Shown here piece by piece: positions 42,951-55,267 of a DNA stretch of 64,000 bases. Origin of the DNA: Hexactinellida sp. DTS-2022 (lineage: Eukaryota; Porifera; Hexactinellida); NCBI GenBank assembly GCA_028753945.1, contig JAPNXP010000007.1, forward strand, positions 1,984,001 to 2,048,000. The letters are read 5' to 3'. Numbering within the stretch: the first letter of the stretch is position 1; the number at the start of each line of letters is the position of its first letter. The notes under the pieces were generated by a model. The model was not told where the DNA came from. It was given only the letters and a program-made list of their open reading frames with translations, and did not search any database. The translations under genes were made by a program, and so were the position numbers.

Positions 42951-44900
42951 ACTGAATCAATCTCTCTCTGATAAGTGGCCGGGCATTAGTTAAGCCAGAT
43001 GGCATAACAAGGAATTCGTACTGTCCCTGTGGGGTTACAAACACCGTTTTAGGATTATTATATTATATACATCTTAGTTCCTAATTGGCATAGACCAATA
43101 CGCAGAAGCCCCATCAAATTTCCAGAAAATAGTATTGACATACAACCTATCTAGCAGATCTCTGATATCTGGGAGAGGGTAAGCATCTTTTTGGGTAACA
43201 TCATTTAACCCTCTGTAATCGACCACAAAACGCAGAGATCTATCCTTTTTTCTCTACAAGAAGCTGCCCAAGGAGGAGAACAAGATGGTCTAATAATACC
43301 ATTGGTCAACATCTGATCCAGCTGAATCGTTACTTCTTTCTCTGCATTTGGAGACATACGCATCCCTCTAACAATAATTGGTAGCACCGATCCAGTATCA
43401 ATTGCATGTTCGGATATCGGGGTAATTGACGTGGCTTTCGAATTCACCGCAAACACATCACTAAAGGAGTCGATGAGCTCGTTTAAAGCACGTTGTCATC
43501 TTGTCGCATACCAAGTCGTAAATTCCAATCCACATTCCTGAAGCCGTCTCCGATTCTGCCGATATTGCACATATGTAGAATTGCTTTTGATAACACTTTT
43601 TTCCGCCACTGACCTTCGCATGCATCGTGCCCAATGGGCACCTAGAGTCCTAGACGTACCCTATTTTTCTGGCAAACAAATGTTGTAATTTCAAATCATT
43701 TCAAGAAATCCCGACCTAGAATTACGGTGGAATCCGGACTGACAATGATATAAAACCTTTGAGTAATAGTTCGTCCATCGCCGATATCCACTTGGACAAC
43801 CGCTGTTCCACATACTTCGACTGGATGGGACGCAAGCCCGTGAACAAAACTTGTTTCTCTCAAAAATGGGATTTTATGGTTCTTGACAAAATTGAGGTCC
43901 AACACTGACGGTTGTGCTCCAGAGTCTAGCATCGCGAACGTTCCCATAGAATAAAGCTTGACATGTATAAATACACCTCAGATTTACTTTGATTCCCACT
44001 AGACCTTCCTTCCGACACGAAAACTTTCTTAACGTAACATCCTGATCCGAATGTCCACGTTTCCCACACTTTTGACAAAACCCTTTAGATCCGTTGAATG
44101 ATAAATGTCTTAGAGTACCGCAAATCCAACACTCTTGAATCTTCTTTCGACGTGTGTTTGCAGTTGGCCTACCCGAATAAATTCGTTGACTACCAGTACG
44201 ACCCAGTTCTTTGCAGTGTTGCTCGTTCTGTGCTTGTTACTCGTAATAAATAATTCTCCTTGGGTAACTTCTTGTTCTTTTCTACCCTGGCTTAACTCTT
44301 CGATTACTCGTTCACCAGTCTCTACAATCTTTGAATATGAGTTATTGACCTTTTTGCTAGATTCTTGGATCAGTCTAACTGTGCCAAAGTTTCGGTTTCC
44401 CAAATCAAGTGGTATACCCTTGGCATTTAGTTCTTTCCGAATAAGGATGAGAAAATATCGGGCTTTCTTAATATCCACTCTTTGTGTTCTGGTTCAGATA
44501 TCCATGATTGAATCGGCCCTCTTATTGCCGACGGTAATTGATTAGCTAATATTAGACAGTCCATGTGGAGAGGAGCCTTAGCTTTCATAGCCGCTGACTT
44601 CAATTGAGTAGAAGAAATCATCTACCTGTTGCCCTGGTTGCCAATCAGAGAGACACAATTTCAGCATTTCCTGTTGCGGATCTGAAGATGGATCGATATT
44701 TTCAATCAGAATTTGAAAAGCTTCTTCTACTGACCTAGGTAATTCGACAACTTCCCTGACCAGTTATCTCTCTGCTGGCAGACTACAAAGGAAGGATGGG
44801 AGCATTTGTATTAACTTGCATTCCTCTTTCTTTTCCAAAAGGGGAGTAACCGCTGCCAAAATAGATGCTGGCACTCTCTAATAAGCCCGCCTTCCACAGT

Positions 44901-45231
44901 GTGGAACTATGGGGTAATAGGTAAAATTTTGACATCGCCAAATGCTAATATAAATGCGTACATTCGATTCTATAATGTTGAACGAATAGAAAATGTTATT
45001 GTCATTTCCCTTGGATAAATATATCATGCTTACACAAAGTCTCAAAGTTATGCATAAAATTTTAAAATTCTATCTCTGAAAAACCACAAGTTTCTATTGT
45101 TAACTAACGTTGCTATATTTAATTATGCTTGATTCTTTGGTAATTCAAAACATATATGAGTATCCTTATGCATTTGTTGATAGATTTTAACTAGTTTTCA
45201 AACCTAACTAATAATGTGGCATAGCATTCTA
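44901..45231. other. No recognisable gene
   Basis: AT-rich sequence upstream of the gypsy gag. I looked for LTR ends and saw none. Confidence 0.5.
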
Positions 45232-45291
45232 TACACTAACGCAATGGCGCGCTTATAAATTTTGGACCAGGGATTGTTTAGTTACTTAGAG
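45232..45291. repeat. 60-bp direct repeat, copy 1
   Basis: CTATACACTAACGCAA...TTTTGGACCAGGGATTG...TTACTTAGA is found again at 54535-54597 in the same orientation, outside P element C. Origin unknown. Confidence 0.75.
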
Positions 45292-45560
45292 AATCTACTA
45301 TTACCTACGTGGTTATATAATGTTTATGCTGAATATTCCATAATAATATCTAGGTTTATAATGCATAGTATTGCATACGATTAGTTTAGACTATTTAGAA
45401 TCAAATAAGAGACAGTTTAATGTATTTCTAAACACTTACAAGAAATGAAGAATAAAACAAGTAGTAACAAAGATGTAGTGTGCAGTAAAATATACAAGTA
45501 GTATTGTCTTGAAATAGAAATTAGCGTTCCTTTGCCTACCAGTGAGAGCTGCGTTCTTAA

Positions 45561-46454
45561 CGGTGTCCGGACAGGGCTAATTACAGAAATTCTTTTATTC
45601 CACCGGAATTTTTTTTTATAATAAATATACACTCAATGACATAAATATTTGTCCTCCAATCTTAATTTTGATTTTGTCATTCATAAGTGTCACAATATGA
45701 CGTTGCAACACCTCCATATATGGTAAAGATTACAAATTTTGCCGATATCATTGAAATTTACAGTAGAGTATGAGTAATAGTAGACATTATCTTGTTTTTT
45801 CTAGAAGTAATATATTGGGGGGGAATACTAAGACACTTTAGAATCAAAATGAAATGTTAGTAAGTGACTATATTGAGAAATTAGAACAAATAAACACTTA
45901 ATTTTCAAATGCTTGTTTCAAAGAATAATAAAATTGATTAGAAAGCTTAGTTTTGATGAAATGGATTGAGTTATCTTTACAAACTCAACTGCATTGTCAA
46001 TAACATAACTATATTGAAAAAAAATAGGAAGTAGAATGAGTAATTTATGATTTGGGATTGAATATAGGAACAGAATGTGTGAAATTTCCCAATAAATTGA
46101 AGAAATGTGGACTTTGAATCGAAAACTGTAAAAAAATCGATGAGAAAAAATTAAATTCATTGTTATCGCTAGTTCGATGGGTTTCTAAGAAACTCAATTT
46201 CTTATACAACAATTAGTTAGAAGTTGGGAAGTGCTTCTACAAAAGATTATAGACTATTAGACTATGTTACGGTCAATTAGAAGCCATTTTTAGAAATTCT
46301 ATTTATAATTTCCTACATTTTGAAATTTGAATTTTTAAAAGTGCAGTTATTCTTAGAAATGCCTTCGAAGATACTTGTTATGAATCACAAGTAGTTATGA
46401 AGAAGCAATACAAATTTACCATTGTAATTTGTCTGAATCCCTATCCGGACACCG
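45561..46454. mobile_element. TTAA-flanked element (piggyBac-like MITE)
   Basis: 894 bp with inverted ends CGGTGTCCGGACAGGG / CCCTATCCGGACACCG and TTAA directly outside on both sides (45557-45560, 46455-46458). No convincing ORF. TTAA targets are typical of piggyBac (also Kolobok) elements. Confidence 0.8.
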
Positions 46455-47849
46455 TTAACTGGTTGGTGTCACCGCTCCTCTTCTAGTTGTTATAGTAAAG
46501 TTGCAAACTTCTATTTTTAGTTGAGTTTCTAGAAGGTTAAGAAGTATTAGGAAGAAAATTTCTGAAGTTTTGAATTATCGCGACCAACTACAATGTTATT
46601 AAAATTTTTAACTTTCTTAGATAAAATTATCAGCCACTGTTGTTAACAATTTCTTAAGAATATCCCATTTTGATGCCATACATATACACCACCCCCTCCA
46701 TATTCCACTGGAATTTCTTTCAATTTCGAGCAATGAAATGTCGAATAATATTCTACGGCAAGGTCCCTCATAAAATCGACGACTTAAATTAGGATGATTA
46801 TCGATCTTAATAAATATTTCGTACATTGTAACGACAGAATGATAAACATTATCTGATAGATATTTAAGGGAACCTCTATCGAGCAGATTAATTAATGAAA
46901 ACTCTGTATCGCTATTAATTTGAATACCTTTTGGAGAAGTCAACAAATCATGGCAGACTGAACATTCAGAGGTTTGTTTAAAATAAGAAAACACTGCATA
47001 CCCGGCAATATAATAGTTAAGGCATTCAATTGGAGAGTTATCAAATATAGGGTTAGTAATGTCAAGCAACTCAACTGTAAATATTCTAAATCAATTTCTG
47101 AATGTCTTTCTTCGACATTATCATCTGCAAAACTTTTTAAATATCTTTAATACATATCTTATCGGTAACAGCTTGTTCAACAAACAGAAACTTAAGAAGG
47201 TTAGATAACTGAAGTTTACGCTCACTTTCTAAAATTTGACAATATGATATGTTCTAGTGGGACCCAGACATTTGGCGATAAAGTCCAAAGTGATGTTCTA
47301 ATGCGTGGTTTTGTATTCGGGATGTCAGCAAATATTAATAACCACATTCATAGCCTACTCTATATAAGGCCTACAATCAAATGTACCATGGATGAAGTAG
47401 TGTACGATGAGATTAATTTTAGAAATTAATCTGTTATAATAAATAATTCTAGTAAATTAATAGATTTTCTCTATTGAGTCTTTATTGCTTACTTAACAAC
47501 AATGATAAGAATACATAAATAATAATGTGCGTTCAAATAACAATAATAATAATAGAAGAGTAGCCTTCTGGTGTATTTCATTAATGTTAGAACTTCTTCA
47601 GTTTTCGCTTTTATATACCTTTAGATGCAACAGCGGAGTTATAATTATTAACCTTGTTAGCTAGTAAAGTTGGCGCAAGTGAAAATAAGATTTTTTAGGA
47701 TAGTCAAAATAGAGACACCACAGGAAATGCAACTCAATTTAGCAATCGCATCAGTCTTTTCTAAGAATATCAAGGTTATTTCACAATAGTTTTTCTGGGT
47801 GATCCTTCCCTCAATATCGCCAACAAGTTTTCTTTGCTTTCAAATTGCA

Positions 47850-49660
47850 ATTAACGTCTCCATAAAGTTACTATAGATTCGAGGATAAACTCAGATGGAT
47901 ACTTTAGGCCACCTCGGTCAGTTAATTGCAAAAGCCTGAACTCGGGTTGTGAATCTTCATCAAAGATAAAGTCTTTGTCAGTGGTCAAAAGATCAATGCA
48001 AACATGACATGGCTGAGTTTTTAAATATATTTATGTACTGCATAACCAGCAATAAAAGCTAATGACTGAAGAGTCTGTAAACTACATTCAATGGAAGCTA
48101 GATTATCAATTTCATCCCAGACTAGTTGGACATTAATTTTATCGCCATTATTCGTATCAAGGGTTGAGTATGAATCAATAGATGTCTGAATTGAATATAA
48201 GCCACAATCTTGTTGTGAAGCAAAAATCTTTAATGTGTTAGATAACTTGAGGCGCGTTCAGTTTCAAGGATTTGAAGATACGAGATATGATAGTTTGAAC
48301 CTGACATCATACGATATAGGCCAAAGTGATGTTCCAATGGATCTGTCTGTAAAAGGGATGTCAAAAGATAGTTAAATCCACAAAATCCAGTTATGGGTTA
48401 GTTATCTGAGGCAATACAGTACATGCATGTTTAAAACTGGTAAACGTTTGTTAACTTATCTTTCCACATTTCCTGGCAAGGCCAGCTAAGTCTCTAACCA
48501 AATAACAACACAAGCTAAGATTGAAAATCGTTCTCTCTGGTAGGTTAGAGGTCTTGAGATATCATTGCAACGTTTACCTTTAAGTGGGGAATTTATGTTG
48601 AAAAGTTTCCAAATTTGAAGAAGCATTTCAACAAAGTCGTGTGTATAGTTTCGGTCTTCTTGGTTACGGAAATCATTCAGTAACTTCAGAGCTGGAACAG
48701 TTAATTCGTTGAATACTTTCAAAACAGTTCATATTTTAGCGCTCAATAGCAGAAGGATAACAAGTTTTGATAGTCAAGCTAGGAGCTAACTTAGCTAAGG
48801 ATTCTTTCTCTAAATTTTAGAGGAGACGCACATCACTAAAAGATGCAGAGTAAACTTGGACAGGATACACACAGTATTCCAGCTTAATGTTCTGAAAGTT
48901 GGGAAAGTGAAAGGTTTTCCGAATATCTTTCTGATTCAACCAGTTGTTTCGAATACTTTTCAAAATGTGCACAAAGTCAAAAGTAACATAGAGTTTTCTT
49001 TTATTATCAGAAGGGTGTGGTACACTATCTCTAACTGTTTAGTTGGAGAAAATAACTTGAATAAGTTCACGTTTAAAGGGTAATTGTCGGTAGAAATAAT
49101 CTTTACTTTCAAACCGCAAGATTCGATATCCAAAATACAAGACTTAATTATAGGAAAGGTATTCAGCAGATATAGATTCCGCAAGGTATCAAACGAGAAA
49201 TACAGGACCTTTTTCTGTGTAAACTAGAAACGATGATAGCAAATACAGTTTTTGTGGGATTTTCAGGGGATAAGTTAGGACCAAATATTTCCCACCCTTA
49301 TATGAGATATCAGACTTAACGTGGATCTCATCCATCTGAATAATTACATTCTTCACTTGAGAACTAAAAGAAGAAGTTACCTGGCTAAGGTAAGTACAAG
49401 AGTCGTTTTCCAGCCCAAAAGAAGAGTACAACTTTCTAGTGTGTGAACATGTGGAAAAGAAATGCATTCTGAACTAGCAGGAGAAAATTTGTAACTAGCA
49501 GGAGAAACCAGATGCGTTTTTATGGCCAGAATTTGTGTAAGAACATTATATCTCCTTCTCTTCTTATAAATACCCACATTCTCTAGTTGGCCAATAATAA
49601 ATTGTAATGTTGGCAAATCGGAACAATTGGATTCTGTTTCATCACTATCTAATAGATTAC
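47850..49660 (-). pseudogene. P-type transposase body, copy B
   Basis: Right to left: VSPASYKF and LYSSFGLENDSCTYLSQ (49560-49390); the first acidic motif IIQMDEIHVKSDISYKGGK (about 49330); VKIISTDNYPLNVNLF (about 49120); a decayed version of the RNNWLNQKD block; CYPSAIER (48760); then 48722-48486 with LLNDFRNQEDRNYTHDF and RERFSILACVVIWLETL. Next are DPLEHHFGLYRMMSGSNY (about 48330) and the C-terminus GYAVHKYI, PCHVCIDLLTTDKDF, LTDRGGLKYPSEF (48050-47890). Several stops and shifts, but all major P blocks are present. Joined by inferred splicing to the THAP exon at 52273-52848. Confidence 0.82.
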
Positions 49661-49668
49661 ATATGGCC

Positions 49669-52076
49669 TAGAGGTGCACCGGATAGTAAATTTTGATATC
49701 CGGCTAAAAATTATCCGGATATCCGGCCGGATACCGGATATAAATATCTAAATTTATATTTATATTTGAATTTACTACTAAATCAAAATATTATAAGCAA
49801 ACCACATTAACTAGTATTGGAATTAGATAGAGAAATCGAATGTCATCATCATTTACATATTTTTTTCTACTTGCTTAAATAACTTAGTTTACTTACCACT
49901 TACAAGTGTAAATGAGTGAGATTTGGTCATTTTTCACTGTACATAGCTCTGACAAAAACACGAGCTGTTTGCCACGAATGTTCAGGCAGTATTATTCGAG
50001 GTAAGTCTCCGAAAACCTACAGCACTACTCCTCTCTGGAACCATTTGCGATCTTGTCACGAAGAAATTTATTCGCAGACAAAAAGTTCTGATTTAAAGGA
50101 AACCAATTCGTAAGTAACTGAAACGAGGGAAATAGACCGTAATACTCTCACACAGCTGCCTCTAGTAGATATTTTTGAAGAACAAAAGAAGTGGTCGATT
50201 AATGACCCCAAAGCCAAGGCAATTCACTATCGTATAGGTGAGATGATTGCTCTTGATAATCAGCCATTTTCCTTTGTGCAAGATATAGGCTTCCAAAGGC
50301 TAATGAAACTAGTTGCTCCAAGATACGAAATTCCCAGCAGACGATTTTTTTCTGAAAAAATTGTTCCGTCTATTTATGACAAAATGAAGTGCTCTATTAC
50401 TGAACTCCTGCAAGATGTTACTTCGATCTCATTTACATCCGATATTTGGAGTGATCCTCATGCCAATAACTCATATATTAGCTTGAGTGGTCATTTCATA
50501 AATAATGATTATATAAGGAAGGATATTACGCTAAATGTCAAATATTTTCCTGGGCATCATACAGGAATTGCCATTTCGGACACTTTCCATGAAATATTGG
50601 AATTCTGGAAAATTCCAGCATCAAAATGTCATCTGTTGCTACGGGATAATGCAGCAAATATTACTTTAGGAGCCGAACTGACACTTTTGAATAGTGAAGG
50701 TTGCTTTATACATACACTACAATTAGCGCTGAAAGATGGGATTTTTTCACAGAGGAGTGTTAAAGATATAATCGCTATATGCAGAAATATTGTAAAGCAT
50801 TTTAATCATTCACCTTTGGCATGTGGCAAGCTTAATGAAATTAAAAAAGAACTAGGTATTCCTGAACATAAGCTTATTCAGGATGTAACAACATGATGGA
50901 ACAGTACCTTCTACATGTTAGAACGATTACATGAGCAAAGAAGAGCTATAGGAATGTTTGTCACAGACCATGGTGGTATACAAAGTCTTTCAAATTATTA
51001 ATGGGAGCTAACCGAAAATATTTTGAGAACACTTCAACCGTTTGAAGAAGTAACAAAAAATTTAGCAGTAATATAGTATCCATTGCGAAGGTAATAGTTG
51101 AAATCAGAGTTATTCTATTTTATCTTAGCAAAAAAGAAAAGGACAAAGGCGTTCAGACTATGAGAGAAATTTTAAGGGATGCTATTGAATTCCGTTTCGT
51201 CAATAAAGGCCGTATCTACGAAAGGAAAATTTTTACATTTGCAACACTTTTGGATCCTAGATTCAAAAATTCACATTTCGACACCAAACAAGGATATCTA
51301 GATAAGATTAAGAAAGAAATCATTCTAGAAATAATGGATACTAATCAAGAAAATCAAGTTCCCATTTCGGATGTACCTATTGTTGGTGATTCAGGAGGTG
51401 GCTGTAGTTCTCCTAAGAGTAAACGTCTAAGGCAAGAGATTCATGAGTCAATATCAATATGTTTTGAAGAAATCTTACAACAAAACTTGCTAGTTGATAA
51501 CGATGAAAATTTAGATCTTAGTACGAGAAACTGTAGCTCAAGCATATATAGAAAAGAGCTGGAGCTATATATATAAACCTTCCACTAATCTCAAGATCTT
51601 CTGATCCACTACTCTGGTGGAAAACAAATGCATACTTATATCCAAATCTTGAGAAGTTAGCCAAGAAGTACCTATGTGCTCCACCAACTTCTATCTATAG
51701 CGAAACATTATTCAGTACTGCTGGGATAATCTTCGAAGAGAAGCGCAGTAGACTACTACCAGAAAACGGAGAGTCTTCTCTTAATTCTGAAAAACTTACC
51801 ACTCTTAGATTTTACCTATTAGCACACTTACGTTTTAGATATAGCATCATAATCTTATTTAGATATTTTAATTTGCTAGAATAAGATATTATATAACACA
51901 AATTTCAATAAATTGAGTTCAGGTGATGTGTTTTCTATATTTATTTCTTCAAAAATCGTCGAGATTGTTATTTTATATCCGGCGGATATTGGTCATATCC
52001 GGCCGGATCCGAATATCCGGCAAATGGCAGGATATAACCGGATACCGGATACTGCCGGATATCTGGTGCACCTCTA
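49669..52076 (+). mobile_element. BED-finger hAT inside P element B
   Basis: 2408 bp with TIRs TAGAGGTGCACCGGATA / TATCTGGTGCACCTCTA and an exact 8-bp TSD ATATGGCC (49661-49668, 52077-52084). Subterminal TATCCGG / CCGGATA repeats at both ends (49690-49745, 51975-52060), a usual hAT feature. P element A keeps the empty site. Confidence 0.95.
49912..51800 (+). pseudogene. BED zinc-finger hAT transposase (ZBED-like)
   Basis: ATG 49912 opens the BED finger: WSFFTVHSSDKN, then after a 1-nt shift AVCHECSG, TTPLWNHLRSCHEE (C-C-H-H ligands). The hAT core 50243-50896 includes FTSDIWS (first catalytic Asp), LLRDNAANITLG (second Asp), CFIHTLQLALKDG. A stop (TGA, 50894) falls before WNSTFYMLERL. Later frames include FATLLDPRFKN (51237) and the dimerisation end DPLLWW, YPNLEKLAKKYLCAPPTSIYSE and FSTAGIIFEEKRSRL (51600-51760). 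At least three stops or frameshifts. Inactive. Confidence 0.9.
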
Positions 52077-52272
52077 ATATGGCCTTCTCAATATGTTCTT
52101 TTGCTTTAGAGATATGGTGAGGATGTTTCTTCTGAGGGGAGAGCTAAGTTTCAGAGTAATCTCTGTAAACAAGGTTTCAATTTGTCGGATATCAGTGATA
52201 GAGATAAGTGAGAGAGAAATGGACACCTCCCATATATATAATATGATATATCCGTTCACAGATAAAAAGAAT

Positions 52273-52848
52273 TTATTTCAAGAGAAACATCTGCAAAATA
52301 TTATTATTTTCCATCTTTAGGCAAATAATCTCACAACAATTTTCTGTTTGTATCCAAACTAACCAGTCAGTTGGGATTGTTATCAAAGCTAGCTTATCTC
52401 GTATTTCTTGTATACAACCAACACGAAACTTCTCCATTTCTGTATTCTCTGATCTCAAGCTGAGATTAGTTGCTTGGTTCAATAAATCTTCCTCTTTGGA
52501 ATAGTAAGAGAACCGAGTTTGTTTGATTCTAATTGATGGGATAGAGGAATAATAAGACGGATAACCAGGAAGGAGAGAGGGGACAGCGCCAGGATTTAAT
52601 TTGGGTCTTCCTCGCGGGACCTCATAGGATGTGCCATCTCTGGGTACCGTGTGAAAATATGGAATATCTTCCGTCGGAAAATGCTTAGCACACACATACA
52701 CCATTTTGTGGTCAGAAATATCCTCACGATGGAGAGCACGTATCCAGGCATGTCGTAACTCAGGTGAACCATATGGAAGTTTAAAAACTGGGACGCGCTC
52801 TTCTGGGGTATAATTGCCCCTACAACTAGGGGCAGAACAGTTCGGCAT
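52273..52848 (-). CDS. THAP zinc-finger exon of P element B
   Basis: 191-codon open frame starting MPNCSAPSCRGNY. THAP domain residues 1-90 with ligands C4, C9 (C-x4-C) and VCAKH (C-x2-H), plus the conserved FKLP, AWIRALHRED and HFP blocks, and a basic RGRPKLNPG tail. Residues 100-160 are a linker with predicted helices. The domain binds DNA at element ends in P/THAP9 proteins. The end of the frame probably runs into an intron, so the last 20-25 residues may be untranslated. Unlike copy A it is uninterrupted. Confidence 0.8.
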   Translation of the reverse strand: MPNCSAPSCRGNYTPEERVPVFKLPYGSPELRHAWIRALHREDISDHKMVYVCAKHFPTEDIPYFHTVPRDGTSYEVPRGRPKLNPGAVPSLLPGYPSYYSSIPSIRIKQTRFSYYSKEEDLLNQATNLSLRSENTEMEKFRVGCIQEIRDKLALITIPTDWLVWIQTENCCEIICLKMENNNILQMFLLK

Positions 52849-53900
52849 TGAGAAAAATTAAATATCTAACTATTTATTAAAAAGAAACAAAGTCAAATAT
52901 AGTACTAGGAAGTGCTTAAAATATCGGTGGAAGGAGAATTGGATTAATTAATTACTAAAAATTAACAAAAATCAGTAACAAGTTGATCCAACTAAATTTA
53001 AAATATTTCTAGCTGTACAGAGATAAATGTAAATAACTATGGGTCAATAATAATATCGTACACTACTTCATCCTTGGTGCAAAATATTAGCTTTGATGGT
53101 AGGCCTTATATAGAGTAGGCTATGCCACATTCTAAGGTTAATCTATTAATTCATAATGGAAGAGCCAGACAAGTGTGTCTAAAACTGGTAGACGTTTGAG
53201 GTGTAAGCTTACCCCTAGTTGATGGAATAGCTCTCCAACAATCTAGCCATTTAACAACATTTTCCAAAAAGACTAAACTTTCGTCGTTATAGTGGAGTGG
53301 GGCTCGATATGGATTATTGAAACGTATGTCTTTCCCGACCCAATTAACCAGATATGATTTATAAAGCTGAGAAAATCAACAGTTTGAAGGGGGTTACCAA
53401 TGTTAGCATGGTTAATGAAACTAGAAAGACCTGCAGCTGTAGATTCATGAAAAATTCTCAAAGCCAAGTTCACATTCTGTCGCTCTAACTGAGATGGCCA
53501 ACATGCTTTTGATGTTAATTTTGGGGCCCTCTTGGTGACAGAAAATTTGTCAGCTTTGAACAAGGTCCGAAGATCGTCAAATGCTGCATAACATATTGTA
53601 GGATATCTAGACCCCGTCAGCTGGCTGGGATTCAAAATAATGTTGGCAGTAGGTATAGAAATTCTTAACTGAGTGCAATGTAGATTTAGGAATTTAGATG
53701 ATTCAATTGTACATTAATCAAACTTGGGATATATAAAAGTATTTTCAATATCTTTTAAATTCAGCCAATTATTACGAATTGACTTGATAATAATAACAAT
53801 ATCAAAAAATAATACAAGATGACGATCTGGATTACAAGGATGTACAACCTTAGGATGTAATGTTTTCCCGTCATCTGAAAATAACTTATAAAGGTTAAAG

Positions 53901-54319
53901 CAGTTGATTAGTCACTACAGGTAATTGCTTAAAGTAGTCTGACGCCCCCGTGCTACTAGTTAGTACTAACTATATAGGCATTAACATCGCATTGATAACT
54001 ACCCAAATTTCCAAAGTAACTTTGTTTATAGTAAAATTTCAATTAATGTTAAATTAAATGACATATCATTTAAAATGGGGGAAATTTAAAAATCATCTGA
54101 TATTTGACCCACTTTTTACTTTACCTCGAAAGTATATCTGGGCGACTTTGGGCGGGCGTAGAAATGTTTTTAATCGAATCTTAGATAGATAGACAATATA
54201 AAAAGCTCGCAATTGTTTGCATTCTAAGATCGGACAGTTGGAGTATTTGCCACAATGCAGGAAGTTATTTATAAAATAGCCCAAAAAATTCATAAAAAAA
54301 AAATCACATTCATAATACA
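53901..54319. other. No recognisable gene
   Basis: The minus-strand ORF across 54093-54542 is without known domains and runs through a MITE. May include the 5' remains of P element C. Confidence 0.45.
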
Positions 54320-54533
54320 CGGTATGCTGGAAATGGTTCGAAAAACCAAAACTGGAAATTGTTCGAAAAACCAAAACCGGAAATTGTTCGAATTTTTTAG
54401 TGTTGCTGCACCATGGATATGAGAAAATCCCGGCTTGAATCCATGGTCCAACAATACAAAATGAAATTCGAACTATTTCCTTTTTTTTCGAACTATTTCC
54501 TATTTTGAAAAATTCGAACCATTTCCGCATTAC
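54320..54533. mobile_element. MITE with GGAAATGGTTCGAA ends
   Basis: About 214 bp with inverted ends GGTATGCTGGAAATGGTTCG / (reverse complement) GGTAATGCGGAAATGGTTCG. The unit GGAAATTGTTCGAA is repeated at both ends. Flanks ATACAC match imperfectly. Confidence 0.75.
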
Positions 54534-54597
54534 CCTATACACTAAGGCAATTGTGCGCTTATGAATTTTTGGACCAGGGATTGGTTAGTTACTTAGA

Positions 54598-54810
54598 TTT
54601 AGTAAAATTTGTTTTTCAAATTTCTTCTTGTCTAATTGGAAATTTGTGTATGAGATTCATTAACCTCAACCCTTATACCCTTTTAAACATTCATCTGAAT
54701 TTACTAATTTCACTTCAGATTGTTAATGAATAATGATTTAAAATAATATTAATAGATTTTGCTTGAATAATAAGTATTATAATCTGTACTAGCTCTTCAT
54801 ATTTCACAGT
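54598..54810. other. No recognisable gene
   Basis: AT-rich; the second copy of the 60-bp direct repeat precedes it (54535-54597). Confidence 0.4.
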
Positions 54811-55214
54811 ATGAGTGAATTTGTTTCTATTAAAGACGCGTATGATACTTATGTAGCTTTCGACAGAGGGATCACTCAATCTGTGCAAACTCTAATTGTA
54901 AAGCGCCATCTTTTGGAGGAAGATAGCGAAGTAACACGTTACAGTACAACTCACTCCAAAAATTTAGGGAATCCTCCCGATAAAGAAATGATTTAGAAAC
55001 ATGGGAAAACATGGTATTTAATTCTATTCCTTTACCAGTAAAACAACCTCGAAAGAAACGAATTTCAGATTATTCCGGATCAGATTCTGATGGCTTTTCA
55101 GTAGTGAAACTTCCTGGTTTTAAAGTTTTTCCCGAACAAATTGCAACGGATTGTAAAAAACATATTTTAGATTCCAACCTAAAAACTTCACGGGAACGAC
55201 TTAACAAACAGTAG
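54811..55214 (+). pseudogene. Unrecognised coding-like segment
   Basis: Two consecutive frames: 54811-54996 (MSEFVSIKDAYDTYVAF, then SVQTLIVKRHLLEEDSE) and 55011-55214 (NSIPLPVKQPRKKRISDY, then a DSD-rich stretch and FPEQIATDCKKHIL). The composition is protein-like, with a basic nuclear-localisation-like patch PRKKR. A single shift near 55000 or a short intron could join them. No family recognised; it could be a gag-like or TE-encoded piece. Confidence 0.3.
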
Positions 55215-55267
55215 AGAAGGTCAATATATATAGTTTGCACACAGTTTTGACTCTTTTCCATAGTTAT

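Larger units (their letters stand above)
39766..44900 (-). pseudogene. Ty3/gypsy retrotransposon gag-pro-RT remnant
   Basis: Reads right to left. Gag-like segment (44895-44115) with LPRSVEEAFQIL and a helical tail. Zinc knuckle near 44060-44110 (CWIC, then FCQKCGKRGHSDQD; the last Cys is not seen). Retroviral-type aspartic protease 43947-43696 (LDSGAQPSV, ILGRDFL). RT start 43456-43205 (LTNGIIRPSCSPPWAA), then KDAYPLPDI and FVTPQGQYEFLVMPSGL to 42959. A hAT element splits RT at 40046-42950. RT resumes at 40040 with AYVDDTLVY (the catalytic YVDD) and KSFLGLVNKF, ending at about 39766. RNase H, integrase and both LTRs are not found. Many frameshifts. No envelope gene seen. Confidence 0.85.
47350..53124 (-). 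mobile_element. P element B (most complete copy)
   Basis: Ends ATAGCCTACTCTATATAAGG and (reverse complement) CATAGCCTACTCTATATAAGG, with an exact 8-bp TSD CCACATTC (47342-47349, 53125-53132). Removing the BED-hAT (49669-52076) leaves about 3.4 kb, a normal P size. Orientation is the same as its host, P element C. It provides the empty sites proving three insertions in copy A. Confidence 0.95.
46617..53900 (-). pseudogene. P-type transposase C, interrupted by P element B
   Basis: Right part: a trace of FFDIVIIIKSIRNNWLN (about 53850-53790), then KLTSKACWPSQLERQNVNLAL and FHESTAAGL (53545-53445), which are standard P/THAP9 blocks. P element B then intrudes (47350-53124). Left part: ALEHHFGLYRQMSGSHYNISY (about 47290), then 47069-46617 with YYIAGYAVFSYF, CSVCHDLL, LLDRGSLKYLSDNVY and a final TVADNFI. 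Frameshifts and stops. The THAP finger end is missing. It differs enough from A/B to be a separate subfamily. TIRs not found. Confidence 0.8.

Noticed and set aside
48856-49083. 75-codon plus-strand ORF, nearly identical to 8489-8716
   Set aside because: It is the antisense of the P-element transposase, conserved only because copies A and B are young siblings.
54093-54542. 149-codon minus-strand ORF
   Set aside because: Runs through the GGAAATGGTTCG MITE and lacks any recognisable domain.
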